A stretch of DNA of 64,000 nt, taken from positions 53,098,501 to 53,162,500 of the forward strand of contig NC_090989.1 in assembly GCF_041146395.1 (NCBI RefSeq). The letters run 5' to 3'. Each line of letters starts with the position of its first letter. Positions within the stretch are counted from its first letter, which is position 1. The notes beneath the pieces are model-generated. The model was given only the letters and a program-made list of their open reading frames with translations, had not been told where the DNA came from and made no database searches. Positions 1 to 11,929 of the stretch are shown here, piece by piece. The position numbers and the translations under genes are program-made. The DNA is from Eulemur rufifrons. Taxonomy: Eukaryota; Chordata; Mammalia; Primates; Lemuridae.

Positions 1-1600
1 CAGTTCTGCCCTTAGTTGCTTTAATCCATCCTTCATAACAATCACCAATCACCAGAGTAAACTTCCTAACATGTAATTCTGATAATTTCACTCTCAGACA
101 CTCATAATTGTTGAGTGGATCTCCATTGGCTACAAGATAAAACTCAAACTCCATCCGTCTCAGACTCAAGGTCCCTGGTGACCTGGCTCTACCCATATCT
201 TAACATCATTTCTGCTCATATCCCCCATTAGCTCTATTCTCTAGTATGTGAATTTCCCTTAAAATCCCAAATTCCCTCTTCCCTCCATGCCTCTGCCCTT
301 GACTTTGCTCTCTGCCTGGCCAACTTCCTACATGTCTTTCATGACTTAAATGAAGCATATTGTGCACCCACCTAAGCCTAGGATTGTCAGAGGAAGGCTT
401 TCTGTAGGGGTGAGCTTGCTCCATCATTATACTCCTAGCAGGGCACTACAGTTGTTTACTTAGGTCTTTACTTTTTTAGGACGATGGAGACATTTTGTAT
501 CTATACCACACATACCTGTCCAGGTTATGGGGGGGTGCCTTACAAACGCTTATTGCATGACCCATTTACTATAGACATTTTTCCTAGTGACTATAGCTTC
601 TCCTAATTCTGTGAGAATGGTGAAGGATCTAAGAATTCTTTCTTCATGTCACTTACATAACCTTCCATGAGAAGCCAGAGTCCTGACAGCTCATCATATT
701 CATTAGCAGACACTCAGAATTGTTAGAGATCTCTTAGCTCTAAGGCAGGAGTATTTCTTTTAAATCCTGGGATGCTAGAGGAACATGTGGCTTAGAGAAA
801 GCAAGAGAACAAGGCAAGCAGTCCTGGAATACCAGGGAAGGCTCATTCCTCTCTCCCCAGCATCCTGGCTTTGAGAGCCCCGACAGCACATCCTTCTGCA
901 GAAAGCTTGGTTTTATGGGTTGAATTTTGTCTCCCAGAAAAAGAAATGTTGAATTCCTAACCCCCAATTTCTCAGAATGTGACCTTACTTGGAAATAGGG
1001 TCTTAAACTCTGTTTAAAAAGCAACTAGAAAAAAATAAAAAGAGGTAATCAAGTGAAAATCAGGTCATTAGGGTGGGTCCTAATCTAATATGACTGGTAC
1101 CCTTATGAAAAGTAGAAATGTAGACAGAGACAGACCCTTACAGAGGGAAGATGCTGTGAAGACACACAAGGAGAACACCATGTGAAGGCAAAGGGTTGGA
1201 GTGATGCATCAATCAGCCAAGGGATGCCAGAGATTGCCAGCAAACCACCAGAAGTTAGGAAGAGGCAAGGAAGGAGTCCCCTACAGCTTTCAGAGATAGC
1301 ATGGCCATGCTGGCACCTTAATTTCAGACTTACAGCCTCCAGAACTGTGAGAAGATAAATTTCTGATGTTTCAAGCCACCCAGTTTGTGGTACTTTGTTA
1401 CAGCAGCCTGAGGGAACTAACATACTTGGCAATGAATGGAGAGTATGACCGCTGCTCTGCTGCACAGGCTGTCCCCAGGCTTTACGAGCCACACTCAAGA
1501 CTCAACGTGGCAACCGTGCATGGTCTAAGACTGCCCTAGTGTGGGAACCACTGCCTTCAACCAATGGACCCAGCTAATGGGAAGAGTTCATGGGCCCCAC
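1..1600. other. Intron after exon 35; repeats only
   Basis: I searched the reverse strand for the next rod exon (NTSLxxQKKK motif, about 126 bp) and did not find it. Bases about 100-470 look like a diverged L2-type fragment, and 913-1423 is a MaLR-type LTR. The rest is unassigned. Confidence 0.7.
913..1423 (+). mobile_element. MaLR-type solo LTR (MLT1-like)
   Basis: Recognised by its order of landmarks: 'gggttgaattttgtctccc' near the start, 'agaatgtgaccttacttgg', 'atgactggtacccttatga', then 'cctccagaactgtgagaag', a polyadenylation AATAA-like stretch and a 3' end 'gggaactaacata'. This is the classic layout of old mammalian LTRs of the MaLR group. No internal region or second LTR adjoins it. 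Confidence 0.75.
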
Positions 1601-1804
1601 CTGGCTATGTAAAAGAGTGATTTTTCCTGTGGCTTCCAGGAGCTCTTCCTCTGCCAGCCTGCGCCCACACTCTGTCTGCTCCTGCAAGGACCTCAGCTCC
1701 TCTAGTTTAGACTGAAGAAGAGAGTTGCGCCGCTCAGCCAGAGCCACCTGCTCTTTCAGATCACCATTCAGGTGTGTGCTGTCATCCAGCTGCATCTGAA
1801 GCTC
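1601..1804 (-). pseudogene. MYH15: MYH15 exon 35-equivalent (rod), open; last exon in window
   Basis: Exactly 204 bp and 68 codons from a CTCTTCCAG acceptor to a GTGGGG donor. It encodes [40 protein letters not shown] and [17 protein letters not shown]. The LDDS-LKEQVA-AERRN-LLQ-ELEELR pattern is universal in sarcomeric rods, and [10 protein letters not shown] is MYH15-like. No stop or shift. The following rod exons are not in the remaining 1.6 kb and must lie to the left. Confidence 0.91.
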
Positions 1805-2008
1805 CTGGAAGAGAAAATATGGGCGGGAACACAGATCCTTCTGAGTTCAATGAGGGATGGGCACCTATGCACACATGTTCCTGCACTCTTAAGGGATTAG
1901 ATTTGTTTTCCTTGCCTTTATGTCTCAACGCGATCTGTTGCTTAGTTTGCTTCCATAAGCAGAAGCATTTTCCATCCTTTCCTATCCCATATTACAGTTT
2001 GAAAATAC

Positions 2009-2201
2009 TTTGATTTGAATCTGAAGCTGACCCAGGGATTTGGTTGCCTCTGACACCCTCTGGCTGGCACAGCTAAGTTGGAGTTCCATCTCATTGAGGT
2101 CCCCCTCCATCTTCTTCTACAGCTGGGTAGCCTCAATTCTGCTCCTAGTTTCAGAATCCAGACTAGACTGCAGGGAGCCAATAGCACACTGCTGTTTCCT
2201 C
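2009..2201 (-). pseudogene. MYH15: MYH15 exon 34b (second part of the usual 309-bp rod exon), nonsense codon
   Basis: A 193-bp exon starting after TAAAATTAG and ending before GTATTT. It reads RKQQCAIGSLQSSLDSETRS, RIEATQL, then TAG (2119-2117) where KKK begins, then [20 protein letters not shown] and [14 protein letters not shown]. The stop is one base from [14 protein letters not shown] is a strong MYH15 marker. The frame is otherwise open and the length exact. Confidence 0.88.
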
Positions 2202-2879
2202 CTAATTTTAGAATAGCAATCAAGGGGGAAAAATCACACACCCAAATTAAGAAAATTTACCTGCTATATTCAAAACAGTTTAGAAAACAGGAAAAAGTTA
2301 AAATCCAAGAAAAATTTTAAATAATTAACAAAATGAGTCTAAAGGGCTTTCATTTTAAAAACAGAAAAGGTGAGACATTAGTGAGTATATGTCCACCATA
2401 ATAGACTAAAATTTCCAGACCAAGTTCCCCAAAGAATCAAGATAAGCACGAGAATCTTTTTGAGATTTCTGTGGGGCAGCCTTAGTCTTGTCTAAAACCC
2501 CCTAAATGTTGAACAGTCTAGGGCAAACACCTGGGTTTCCTAGAGTGGCTAAGGATTCTCTTCCAGGACAGCCATACTATTTACACTACTTTCAGTGGTG
2601 AAATCTCTCTGAACAAAGCAGGAAAGAGCCAACCAGGTTGGAACAAGTCCTGAGATCTAGCAACACTTCTCTGCTGGCCTGGAGATACAACTCTCCTAGA
2701 ATAAATAGTGTGGTTATCTTTCTCTAGGAGTTTGAGAGTACACTCAAGGATTGGCTGAGAAAACCAATTGTGTAATACTGAATTACTTTAAATACTCCTT
2801 TGCAAGAACAAAAACCCTGAGCTGAAAAGGTACTTTCAAAGTGACAGAAGCTAGGACAACAGCTGTGTGTTTAGGAAGG

Positions 2880-3270
2880 CAATAAAAAAACTGGGGGAAC
2901 TCATGGCAATTTTCATTTCCCAACACTTTTGCAGTTAGTTTGGGACCATGTGACTGAATTCTGGTCAATGTCTGTGGGCAGCAGTGAAGTGTACCATTCC
3001 AAGCCTGGCCCATCCGAATTTTCACTTGTGTGATCTTGCACTCTCTTCCCCATCTCTAGAAAATTTGATGGCAACATATGGAAGGTCATGAAATCCCAAG
3101 AGGGAAGGGACCAGAGTTTTTTGATGGCTTTGAAGAATAACGACACACTCTTCATCTTACCTCACATTGGACCCAGACATAGGCAAAAATGAGCTCCTAT
3201 TGCTTTAAGTCACTGAGATTTGGTGATTGTTGGGACAGTTTATCTTGTATAACTAGCACATGCCCTGTTA
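2880..3270 (+). mobile_element. Possible ancient LTR fragment
   Basis: The segment ends with 'gctttaagtcactgagattt' followed by TTGTTGGGACAG, a 3' layout common to several old mammalian LTR groups. The 5' part is too diverged to place. Family uncertain. Confidence 0.35.
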
Positions 3271-3764
3271 AGCTCACTCTATGAAACAGGACCCTAGTGC
3301 TGAACAGATAAGAGAGAACAGAAGAGGGAAGAGCCTTTCTATTCTTCTTCCTCATAGAGTCCTTCTGCACAAAGAGCAAATGTGTATTCATCTTGGGCCA
3401 GAATTAGATTCCACACTGAACTGCCATCAAGCCTGCGTCCTGAGTGCTGAGGCGGATAGCCTGCAGGATGGAGTGGGGTCAGAGCTTGTGAGTGGGTGAC
3501 AGGTGGAGGTGCCACTTTTCATGACCACCCTTCTCCCCACTGGTGGGGGAGGTCTCAGAAGCAGTTGCAGAAATGTATGGGAAATAACTCTTTCTGGTTA
3601 CAGAGCTCAGGGCTAGTGCCTGTCCTCTGCCAACCCCATCTCCTCGGCCCCCACAAGCTGAGGTCGACATCTCACACCTATCCTTAGGCCCTGGGATTTT
3701 GTTCATCTCCCAGATCAGAATCCTGTAGGGATGTCAGTATGTAAAGTTAAAAGGGATTTTTAGG

Positions 3765-4155
3765 GACTAAATTATGTCCCCCCACAAAAAAAGTCATATG
3801 TTGAAATTCTGACTCCCAGGACTTCAGAATGTGACTGTATTTGGAGATAAGGCCTTTGAAGAGGTAATAAGGATTAGATGAGGCTGCTAGTGTAGGGCTC
3901 TAATCCAATGGGACTAGTATCCTTATAAGAAAAGGAAGAGACACAGAGACACATGTGCACAGAGGAAAGAACACATGAGAGCACAGCGAGAAAGTGGCCA
4001 TCTGCAAAGCAAGGAGAGAGGCCTCAGGAGAAGCAAACCTGCCAACGCCTTGATCTTGGACCTCTGGTCTCCAGAACTGTGAGAAAATAAACTCCCGTTG
4101 CTTAAGCCACCATCTGTGTATTTTGCTGTGACAGCCCTAGCAAACTAACACAGGG
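3765..4155 (+). mobile_element. MaLR-type solo LTR (MLT1-like)
   Basis: Same landmarks as the LTR at 913-1423: 'atatgttgaaattctgac', 'agaatgtgactgtatttgg', 'ctagtatccttataagaa', 'gagagaggcctcaggag', 'ctccagaactgtgagaaa' and a terminal 'gccctagcaaactaacaca'. Orientation is plus, antisense to the myosin gene. Confidence 0.8.
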
Positions 4156-5019
4156 ATGCGCACACTCCACATCTCTAAAAGCTGCAGACATTTCTGTCTT
4201 ACGTTGAGAAAACTCTCCTTTGTCCCACGGCCGTCTCTCCTTACACAGGGATGCTAAAGCATCCCTAGCCTGGTGTCAAAATCCTCTGCACAGAAATACA
4301 TTCTACTTAAGCAGATAAACCGAATGTTTCAAACTGCACTTTTCCCACAGTTGTTTATGAAACTTCATGAGTGCCTGCAGATAAGTAAAAAGTGTGATGG
4401 TTTCAGAGACCTGGGTATAATACCAGCCTGGAGAATGGCTGCTAAACAGTCAACACATTTCATGCAGAGTCTAGAAATTTTTAAAATGAAAACTCCCTCA
4501 AGTACATTTTTTAAGAAAAATGAAGCACTCAGGACCTCAGGTAATAGAGTAAGAAGTTCCTTCTTTTTCCTGAAATGTGAAATACAAGTTAAAAAAATAA
4601 GCCACATGCAAAAGAAAAAAAAATCAGGATAAAAGCTTAAAACCTTGAAAAGCTAATGACTTTAAATTGACAGTTCAATAGGTCATTTTTCCTCTTACAA
4701 AATTGCTCATCTATATCAGAAAAATGAGAGATTTTCCTTAATCCAAATATATGATTCAGCTTTAAAAGGATTAACAAGTTATTTTGCTACCATGTCTAAG
4801 TTTAAGATCCTACTTTTCAAAGACATCCTAAAATAGTTTACTCAGAAATGGGAAAAGATTTTAACACATCCTTTCATTGTCTGAGGATTACTAAGACAAT
4901 AAAAAAAATGAAGTCAGTGCATGTAAATTAAGACCACGTGGCAAAGTTTGATATGACTGAGTTCAGAGGAGTGGACTTATAGAAGGGAAAGACGATGGAA
5001 CATTACTAGATACCTGAGG

Positions 5020-5200
5020 CTGCAGACCAGTTGGGCAAACTATGAGCTGTGGGCCAAATCCCACCATGTTCATTGGCTTTATTGTCTATGGCTGCTTTCA
5101 AGATAAAACTACAGAGTTGAGGAGCTGCCACAGAGACCACGTGGCTCACAAAACAGGAAATATTTACTACCTGACCTTTACAGAAAAGGTTTGCCTAAGC
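5020..5200. mobile_element. hAT-type non-autonomous DNA transposon
   Basis: Contains 'ggcaaactatgagctgtgg', 'tgtctatggctgctttca', 'gagaccacgtggctcac' and 'cagaaaaggtttgcctaa', the signature of a common mammalian hAT MITE with CAGGGGTCxGCAAAC-like ends. A related fragment in the other orientation is at 59930-60122. Confidence 0.6.
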
Positions 5201-7722
5201 CTTCTATAGGCAATCAAACCAAAACAAATCAAATGCAGAGAGCAAGGAATTTCAGTGCCTTATTCCTAAAAGCGCCTCTCTGGGTGGTCTAGGAAGAACA
5301 GAATACCGGCCAGGCACACCGTGGCTTTGGAGCAGTTAGAGGACTCTCATGCATTTCAGCATTTCCTCGAATAGCTGGGAGAGGAATGTAGTTGGGGGTC
5401 TCTGAAGACTTGACCTACACCTGACCAACCTGCTCTCAGCCCAGTCTTGGGCCTTGCAGCAGGGCTCGACTCACACAGCAATTATGGCCACCAGTTGGCC
5501 TTCAAGCTGGTCTCCTTTCCTATGTCTAGGATGGGAAGATCAAAGCCAGCCACCAAAGCTCTTCCTCTCCTTCTACCAGGGACTGCACTGTCACCTCCCT
5601 ACCTATAGCTATGCCAATATTTGTAGAAATAAAAAATAAAATACTCTATCATCCATAAATGTTTAGGAAGCCCTGGCTAGAATATTAGGCACAGTGTCTG
5701 GAGAACACTAAGCAAATACTTGTTGAACAAGTGAAACATATCACACACGTACCACCTGCTCATACTTTCACCAACAACAGGGCTCCAGGCCGGATCACTC
5801 AAGATTCATCCTCACCAGGATGGGAGAGAGAACTAGGAGCAAAGAATGAGTTATCCAGTTTCTGCATTACCAAGGTTTTGCCTGTGGGTCTCTCCCCATC
5901 TGCTTTCTTGGTCCCTTTGACTTGCTGGGTCCTGTCTTACGGGGCTCCTTCGGTTTATGTGGACATAGGACCTTGAGCCTGATCTTGCCCTCAGGCAATA
6001 TTTTCCTTGCTTTCTAAAGCTTCCCTGGCTTATCCTTGATTGCTTGGGCTCTTACTCTCTGCTCTTATTTTTCCTTGGTGTTCCTATTCTATTGTTTCCT
6101 TAAGACCCCCTGCCAGACCTGAAGTCAAATTAAATCACCAGCTTCAACCAAGGCATTTTGATACAATCTGCATTCAGAACAGAAAGGTTCTGGGATGGCA
6201 TTTGTGATATTTTGTAAGATATGCTCCTCTTTCCTCTCTAGATGTATCTATTATAGTTATTCTGAATCATTAACTAAGACTTATGACTGGCTCACCCCCC
6301 TGCCTCCAGCCCGCCCCTTTCTTTCTCAGTCCCTTCACAGCTCCTGCCTAGTCTTCAGTTCTTTCTCCTCCCAGCCCTCGCTGTTGATCGCCAACTTCCT
6401 CTGCACTGAGATTATTATAATTGGTGAACTGCTCTACAAATTCAGATGTACCTGACAAGACGCAGACTCTCTCTCTGAGGATTCATTTTTTTCCTCAGCT
6501 GGGTTTATTTATAGGCACAGGTTTGACATTATTTGAAATCAGTTTTGTTTGTTTTTTTTTTTTTTTGACTACACAGGAGACGTTCATTTTTGTTTCTTGT
6601 GGAAGGAAGTAGGGCAAATATCAAGGCCCGGTGTTTTGCCCTTCATCAAAAAAAATTCTTTTAGACACTGACTCAGAGCCTCTTAAGTAGAGCAGAATTC
6701 TTCACCACAGTCAGTCCTATAGAGGAAAAGGCCAGCGAGTGAGAGCAGAGATAACTCAAAGCACAGAGAGAGCCAAATTTGGCTTGACATCCTCATTAAA
6801 AAATTGACCCCCGTGCAAGTTTCGTCTGAAAATGGCTATGGGAAAGAGGTCAGTTCAATTGAACGTGTTAACGGGTCTGTTTAATTGTTTAACAAACACA
6901 TTGAAAGTAAGTTGCCAGTTGAACCTCAGACGCAAACGATTTTCCTTGCTGACATAAAGCACTGACTTAAGGAAACAGACCAGATAGCTAATATCACCAT
7001 CGTTCATTCCATGTGTTTATAATTGTGCCTTTGATCTACAGCATGTGAAGTGCTTTGCCAACATCAGCTCACTGATCTTCCTCACCACCTTCTGTGACAT
7101 GGAGGGGCTGCTTTTATCCCTTCACTTCACTGAGGGGCTAAGAAGTGAAATGTCGAAAGTCATCAGCTTGTTATGAAAAAGCTAAGAAAAAAAATCCTGC
7201 AACCCATGAGCCTTGTCTAATTCAGTTTCCTGACTATTAAGACTCGGCTGCTTCAACGGGGATTCAATAAGCAGCTTAGCTCCTGGCTTCTGCCCCTCTT
7301 CAAACAAATGACTACAGGTACAGGCAGGGCTGTGTGAGCTGACATTAATTTTAATGTACTACTTCAGATTTTTTAGTTTTTCCCTCCATGGTTCCGTATT
7401 ATCAGTTTCTTGAATGTCCAAGAAAGAAACTTGTTACAGGGAGACCCAGACAGCCTACACAGTCCTTCTGCATATGATCGGTTTTTGGTGTGTCATCTTG
7501 AGTCTCAGTGAGAGGAGAAGCTGCTTGAATATAGGAAAATCATACAAACCAGCAGGAATGGAGTATAGGTACTCCTTTATATTAATAGTGGTGAACTTAC
7601 TAGAAATAATCTAGTGTACATTTAGACTAAGTAAGCCAGAAAAGCAGCCAAACACAACGAGTTTGGATTGGCCGAGCATTCTCAAATATGTAACTGTTGC
7701 TCATCAAAATAATCTTAAATAC

Positions 7723-7838
7723 CTAAACTTTTCTATTTCTTCATCTTTCTCTGAAAGTTTTCTTTCAAGTTCTGCTTTAGCTTCCAAGAGCTCATGCTGG
7801 AAACACATAAGTTTGCTTTCATTACATTCCAGGGCTCC
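7723..7838 (-). pseudogene. MYH15: MYH15 exon 34a (first part of the usual 309-bp rod exon), open
   Basis: A 116-bp exon with a TATTTCAG acceptor and GTATTT donor in phase 2. It reads GALECNESKLMCFQHELLEA then KAELERKLSEKDEEIEKF and ends in AG of a split Arg codon. ERKLSEKDEEIE is the highly conserved rod motif usually in the first third of a single 309-bp exon. Here that exon is cut by a 5.5-kb intron, and 116 + 193 = 309 exactly. No lesion visible. Confidence 0.87.
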
Positions 7839-10212
7839 CTGAAATAAATAAATAAAAGACACTAAATGAAGTCCACTTTTGGACAAAAGTTTTTTGTTTT
7901 CTGGGGTTTTTTTCCCTCAAAATGTATGTCACTAATGTAGCTCTCTTTAGATTGGCTGGGAGAGATCTAGGTTCAAGTCAGGTCCCTAGAGACTGAAACA
8001 GGATGAGACAAATAATTGCTTTCATTTGTCATTTTACTTACAGCTTTGACATTCTTGGGTCTTTCAGCAGCAGCTCGAGAGCTAGAATTCCAAAGTATGT
8101 TTTAAAATAGAAAATTCCAATCTTGCCTGTGACTATATTTAAACTCTTAAGTGTATTACTCTTGACTTTTTCTAACATATTCCATCTTTGTGATGAATCA
8201 ATAAAAGCACTGAAGCTAGAACCAAGAAGGTGACAATTCCTACCTGGAATGTTTTGTTTATTTCTGGACATGGCAGAGAGATGGGGGAAAAGCTGAACGC
8301 ATTCGGAAAGCAAGCAACAGGATAGTGCCCCAATATTGTCACATGAAGAATAAAGAAATTTAGCATATATTTGACACAGAACACTCAGTGTGAGTCATTA
8401 TCACCATTAGTACTACTACTACAAATGGATTGTTTGACAGGTAGGATGATCTCCTGCCCCTCTGAGTATTTAAATATAGCCAAGGCAATTATTGCCAGGA
8501 ATGTTATAAAGGTAATTCAATCTTAAAAGTGTAGGCTTGAGTAAATCTTTAAAGCCTGTCCCAAAGGTAAAATATATACAGAAGAAGGAACCTAAAAAAC
8601 ACTTGGATGATACTGACAATATAAGGGCACAAGGGGTGATACAATTTTGGTCAATTAACTGCGGACAGTCCTGAGGGTAGAAGTCATTTTTTATACCCTC
8701 TTTTGAGAAGTGTTTAGCACAGACCACCAAAAGTAAAAAGTAAAACTGAGTAGCAATTTTAAAATAAAAATAAGATATTGGGAATCTTAATAAGGCCTCC
8801 CTTGCTGTTTTCTTGATGCTACCTTCAATAATAAAAGAAAGTAAACTGAAAACAAATCCTTGGATGGCAATTTCCTCAGAGGGAATGGTACAGTTCCTTT
8901 AGTGGGAAACTGTCACCTCTAACCCTCCAAAATGTACTGAGAAAGTGAATCTTTAGAGAAGGTATCCTGGGATAATTTGAGTTTTATGGCTTTAAAAAAA
9001 TCTGATAAAGTTCCTCATAAAGGCTCACCCAGGACAGTAAGTAACCCAATGTTACAAATACATGTCCAAGTTGATGAAGTATTTATGAATGTGGCTGAAG
9101 ATGGAACTTGAGGAAATGTGAACAGAATATATTGCCATCTAGTGGTACCGAACGGTGTGAGCACTATGGTCTTAATATCATTCTCACCTCTGACGTGAGG
9201 GCTGGTCAATTTAACATACGAAGATGCCTATGTGTTACACAAGACTAAAATTGTCCCTGCCTATTATATTTCTCATTGGCTTGTCATAGTGCTTGAAATT
9301 TCTATCATAAAGATTACTTTTTTGGGTTAAGGTGGTCGCTTCAAAAAGTTCCAAGCCAGGATGGCCAGAAAACCAAAGGGAACAAACAAGTAAACAAAAC
9401 AAAGTTCACCAACTGTGCAAGGACCAGCTTTGCGAGGGGACAGCACGCTGCCAACAGGAAGGATTCCCTATCATTGCAGACGGCCTTGGGAAACACGTCT
9501 GCAGGAAAGGGCAGAGCTGGGTCAAGGCTGTCTGCCTGACAGATCCCTCACGGGGTAACACGGACACGTCTGCCTGGCAGGTTGTTTCCAGAATGGAAAT
9601 GGGGAGCGAAATTTAACAGACAATGCTCGGCACAGAGCAGTCCTTTAAGGTCTAATTTCCTATTACCACACCCTCCAAAAGGCCCCTGCGTAAAATCGAC
9701 TGCCACGCCTTTCAAAAACCATTTTCCCTACTGCTGGCTGCGTGAGTAGGGGCTATTTTAATGTGTCTGTTGCTTATTGAGCACCTGGCACCCAGATGAG
9801 TCAGGAAGGTAAAGGAGGAAAGAGGCTATGTGGGGCCTGTTAACCACCTAACAACCACGACTGGGTAACTTCCTTTTTAGTTTATGGTCTTGAGCAAAAG
9901 GTCTTCTTAGTGGTCCTTTTAGTCCCTAACATGATTAAACACCCAGGGATATTTCCTGAACTTTTAATCCCTAACACTGAAAACACGCCTGTCAAATAAT
10001 CTGCACAAAGATGAGCTTTCAGAGACAAATGTTTGAGGGCATCACTTTGAATCTCATTTTTAAAACTAAAAAACCTAATGTTTTTTTTTTTTTTAAAAAA
10101 AGGGTTGTTTTGACTGACTCTTAAAGAGGGAGTAGCTATGAGGATATTTATTCATTCAACATTTGACAAATATTTACTGAGCCTCTACTATACACCAGGC
10201 AACGTTCTAGGC

Positions 10213-10379
10213 CAGTGCTTCTCAAATATTAATGTGCATATGAACCACCGAGGGATCTTGTTAAAATGCAGATCCTGATTCAACAGAGATGGGGAGAGAG
10301 CTGAGAGTCTGAATTTCTAACAAACTCCCAAGTGACGTCCATGCCACACTCCTTGGGCCACATTTTGAGCAGTGAGTGT
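10213..10379 (+). mobile_element. MER5A-type hAT MITE
   Basis: Runs from 'cagtgcttctcaaatatta' through 'gttaaaatgcagatcctga' and 'gaatttctaacaaactccc' to 'ggccacattttgagcagtg', with CAGTG ends as inverted termini. This matches the roughly 190-bp MER5A consensus. Confidence 0.8.
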
Positions 10380-10439
10380 CTAGGCAGTGGGGATACACTG
10401 GTGAACAAGAGAGGCATGGTTCCTGTCTTTACTATAATC

Positions 10440-10615
10440 AGGAAATTTGCATTCACTATTGTTTATCCTGCTCTCTGAGCTTCAATTTTCTCTTTTATAA
10501 AATGATGACAATAGTTTGCTAGGGTGATTACATAAAAAATGCATATCAAGCATTTGGCCTAGTGCCTAGCATGTAGTAAACACTTGAACAAGTGTCACCG
10601 TGTTGTTGCTGTTGC
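10440..10615 (+). mobile_element. MIR-type SINE fragment
   Basis: Shows 'cttcaattttctcttttat', then 'aaaatgatgacaatag' and 'ctagtgcctagcatgtag', consistent with the 3' half of a diverged MIR or L2-type element. Confidence 0.5.
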
Positions 10616-10683
10616 TGCCAGAACGCAGATCTGCTGCTGCCACGATGATGAAAGCTTACTTTTCTCCCTCGTGATGACAATAC

Positions 10684-10804
10684 CTCTGCATCTTCCAGGG
10701 TCACCTGGACTTCAGTCTTGTCTTGTTCAGTTTCTTGACCTTTTCCATTTCAGTTAAGCTCCTGGTTCCTTCTCTAACCTGGTTTGCCAGATTAGAAATC
10801 TCTT
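10684..10804 (-). pseudogene. MYH15: MYH15 exon 33-equivalent (rod), 4-bp deletion
   Basis: The exon is 121 bp where 125 is expected. After a CTCTCTAG acceptor it reads EEISNLANQVREGTRSLTEM and EKVKKL, then a net 4-bp loss near 10728-10731 shifts the frame into TGA (10703-10701). In the restored frame it ends DKTEVQVTLEDAE before a GTATTG donor. NQVREGT is distinctive for MYH15. Confidence 0.87.
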
Positions 10805-11639
10805 CTAGAGAGAGAGGGAAGAAAAGCAATGTTAGTGAATGGCCAAGTCTCAGACCCATGATGTCAGGCACAGCAGACAGTTCCTAAAGGCCCCCTGGGA
10901 TCCACCTTTGGTAACTTGATGGCAGGGCCATCACTAATCCTTATGGGACCTAAAAATTAGAAAAGGCATCCCCTTTTGGATGTATATTTTTTTGCCATCA
11001 GAAAATTTTCTGCAATTGGCAAGGATGGTGTTTCTTAGAGTGTTGTGCACTGGACAACCTGTACAACTTTACATGGCGGGTCTGTTTGTCAGAGCTGTGC
11101 CAGATTCCACCTGGAGGAACACAGACCTGGAATCCCTACGCTTCCAGTGTAAGTGCTTAGCTATCAACACCAGTGGCTGCCATTGTGTCAGCCACTGCTC
11201 AGCTGGGCCGGGAACTTAAAGCATAAGCTGGGTCAGGGTCTGCCAGCAGCCCAGGCCTGCTCTCAGATAGGCCAGAGAATCAGAGGGGGATCAGAGAAGA
11301 CTGGCTTCAGCTCAAGCACTTGAGGGTTTTGGCTAGCCTCTCATGAACACAGCCTGTGGCAGGGAGAGTAAGGCATCCAGAAGTCCCAAAACCTCTGCCA
11401 CCTGATATTGTTATTGTCAGTTCTGTCTCTTCATGAAGGAAGCCTCTAGCACCTAAGAGCTGTGGAATTGCCCAGTCCAGAGACAGTGGAGGAGGCTCGA
11501 GAGGTCATCAGCTCTTCCAGTGCTAAGATCCTGGGATAGGATGTGATATGACAAGAATCCTTAAAAGTTACCAAAAGAAACATGTTTTGAAAAAGCTCTC
11601 TTCAGCCCCAAACTCCACCTCAGACCCAAGCTTCACTTA

Positions 11640-11790
11640 CAAAATTCAAATGCAAATGTGAATTCTCAGGCCCCATCTCAGACCCACTGAATCAGAAACT
11701 CTGGGGTGGCCCCAGCCATCTGTGCTTTAACAAGCCTTCCAGGTGGTTTGGATGCAGCTAAAATTTTCTAAGCACGGTTCTAGCACCCCT
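11640..11790 (-). mobile_element. MER5A-type hAT MITE, inverted
   Basis: 'gcccctctca'-type core: 'ccactgaatcagaaactct' followed by 'ggggtggcccca' and 'tttaacaagccttccaggt' is the reverse orientation of MER5A. Ends are eroded. Confidence 0.65.
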
Positions 11791-11929
11791 CATATGCTCA
11801 CTCAGTGATCTGATCTTGGACTATGTAGGTCAACAGAGAAAGCAATTTCATTTATGCCTCCAGTAATAATGAACTTGCTTCCAGAGCATCTCGGGGTTTT
11901 CATGCACCTCACTGTTGGTGCTGGTGTAA

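Larger units (their letters stand above)
2202..7722. other. Intron within exon 34 (34a to 34b), about 5.5 kb
   Basis: Holds one or two old LTR fragments (2880-3270 and 3765-4155), a hAT-type MITE (5020-5200) and a short L2-like tail near 5640-5740. The stretch 5900-7700 shows no repeat or coding signal I recognise. A T-run lies at about 6548-6566. Confidence 0.65.
7839..10683. other. Intron 33-34a; mostly unique, MER5 and MIR near its end
   Basis: From 7839 to about 10140 I see no gene or clear repeat beyond short A/T runs. A MER5A copy (10213-10379) and a MIR-like fragment (10440-10615) lie just left of exon 33. Confidence 0.6.
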
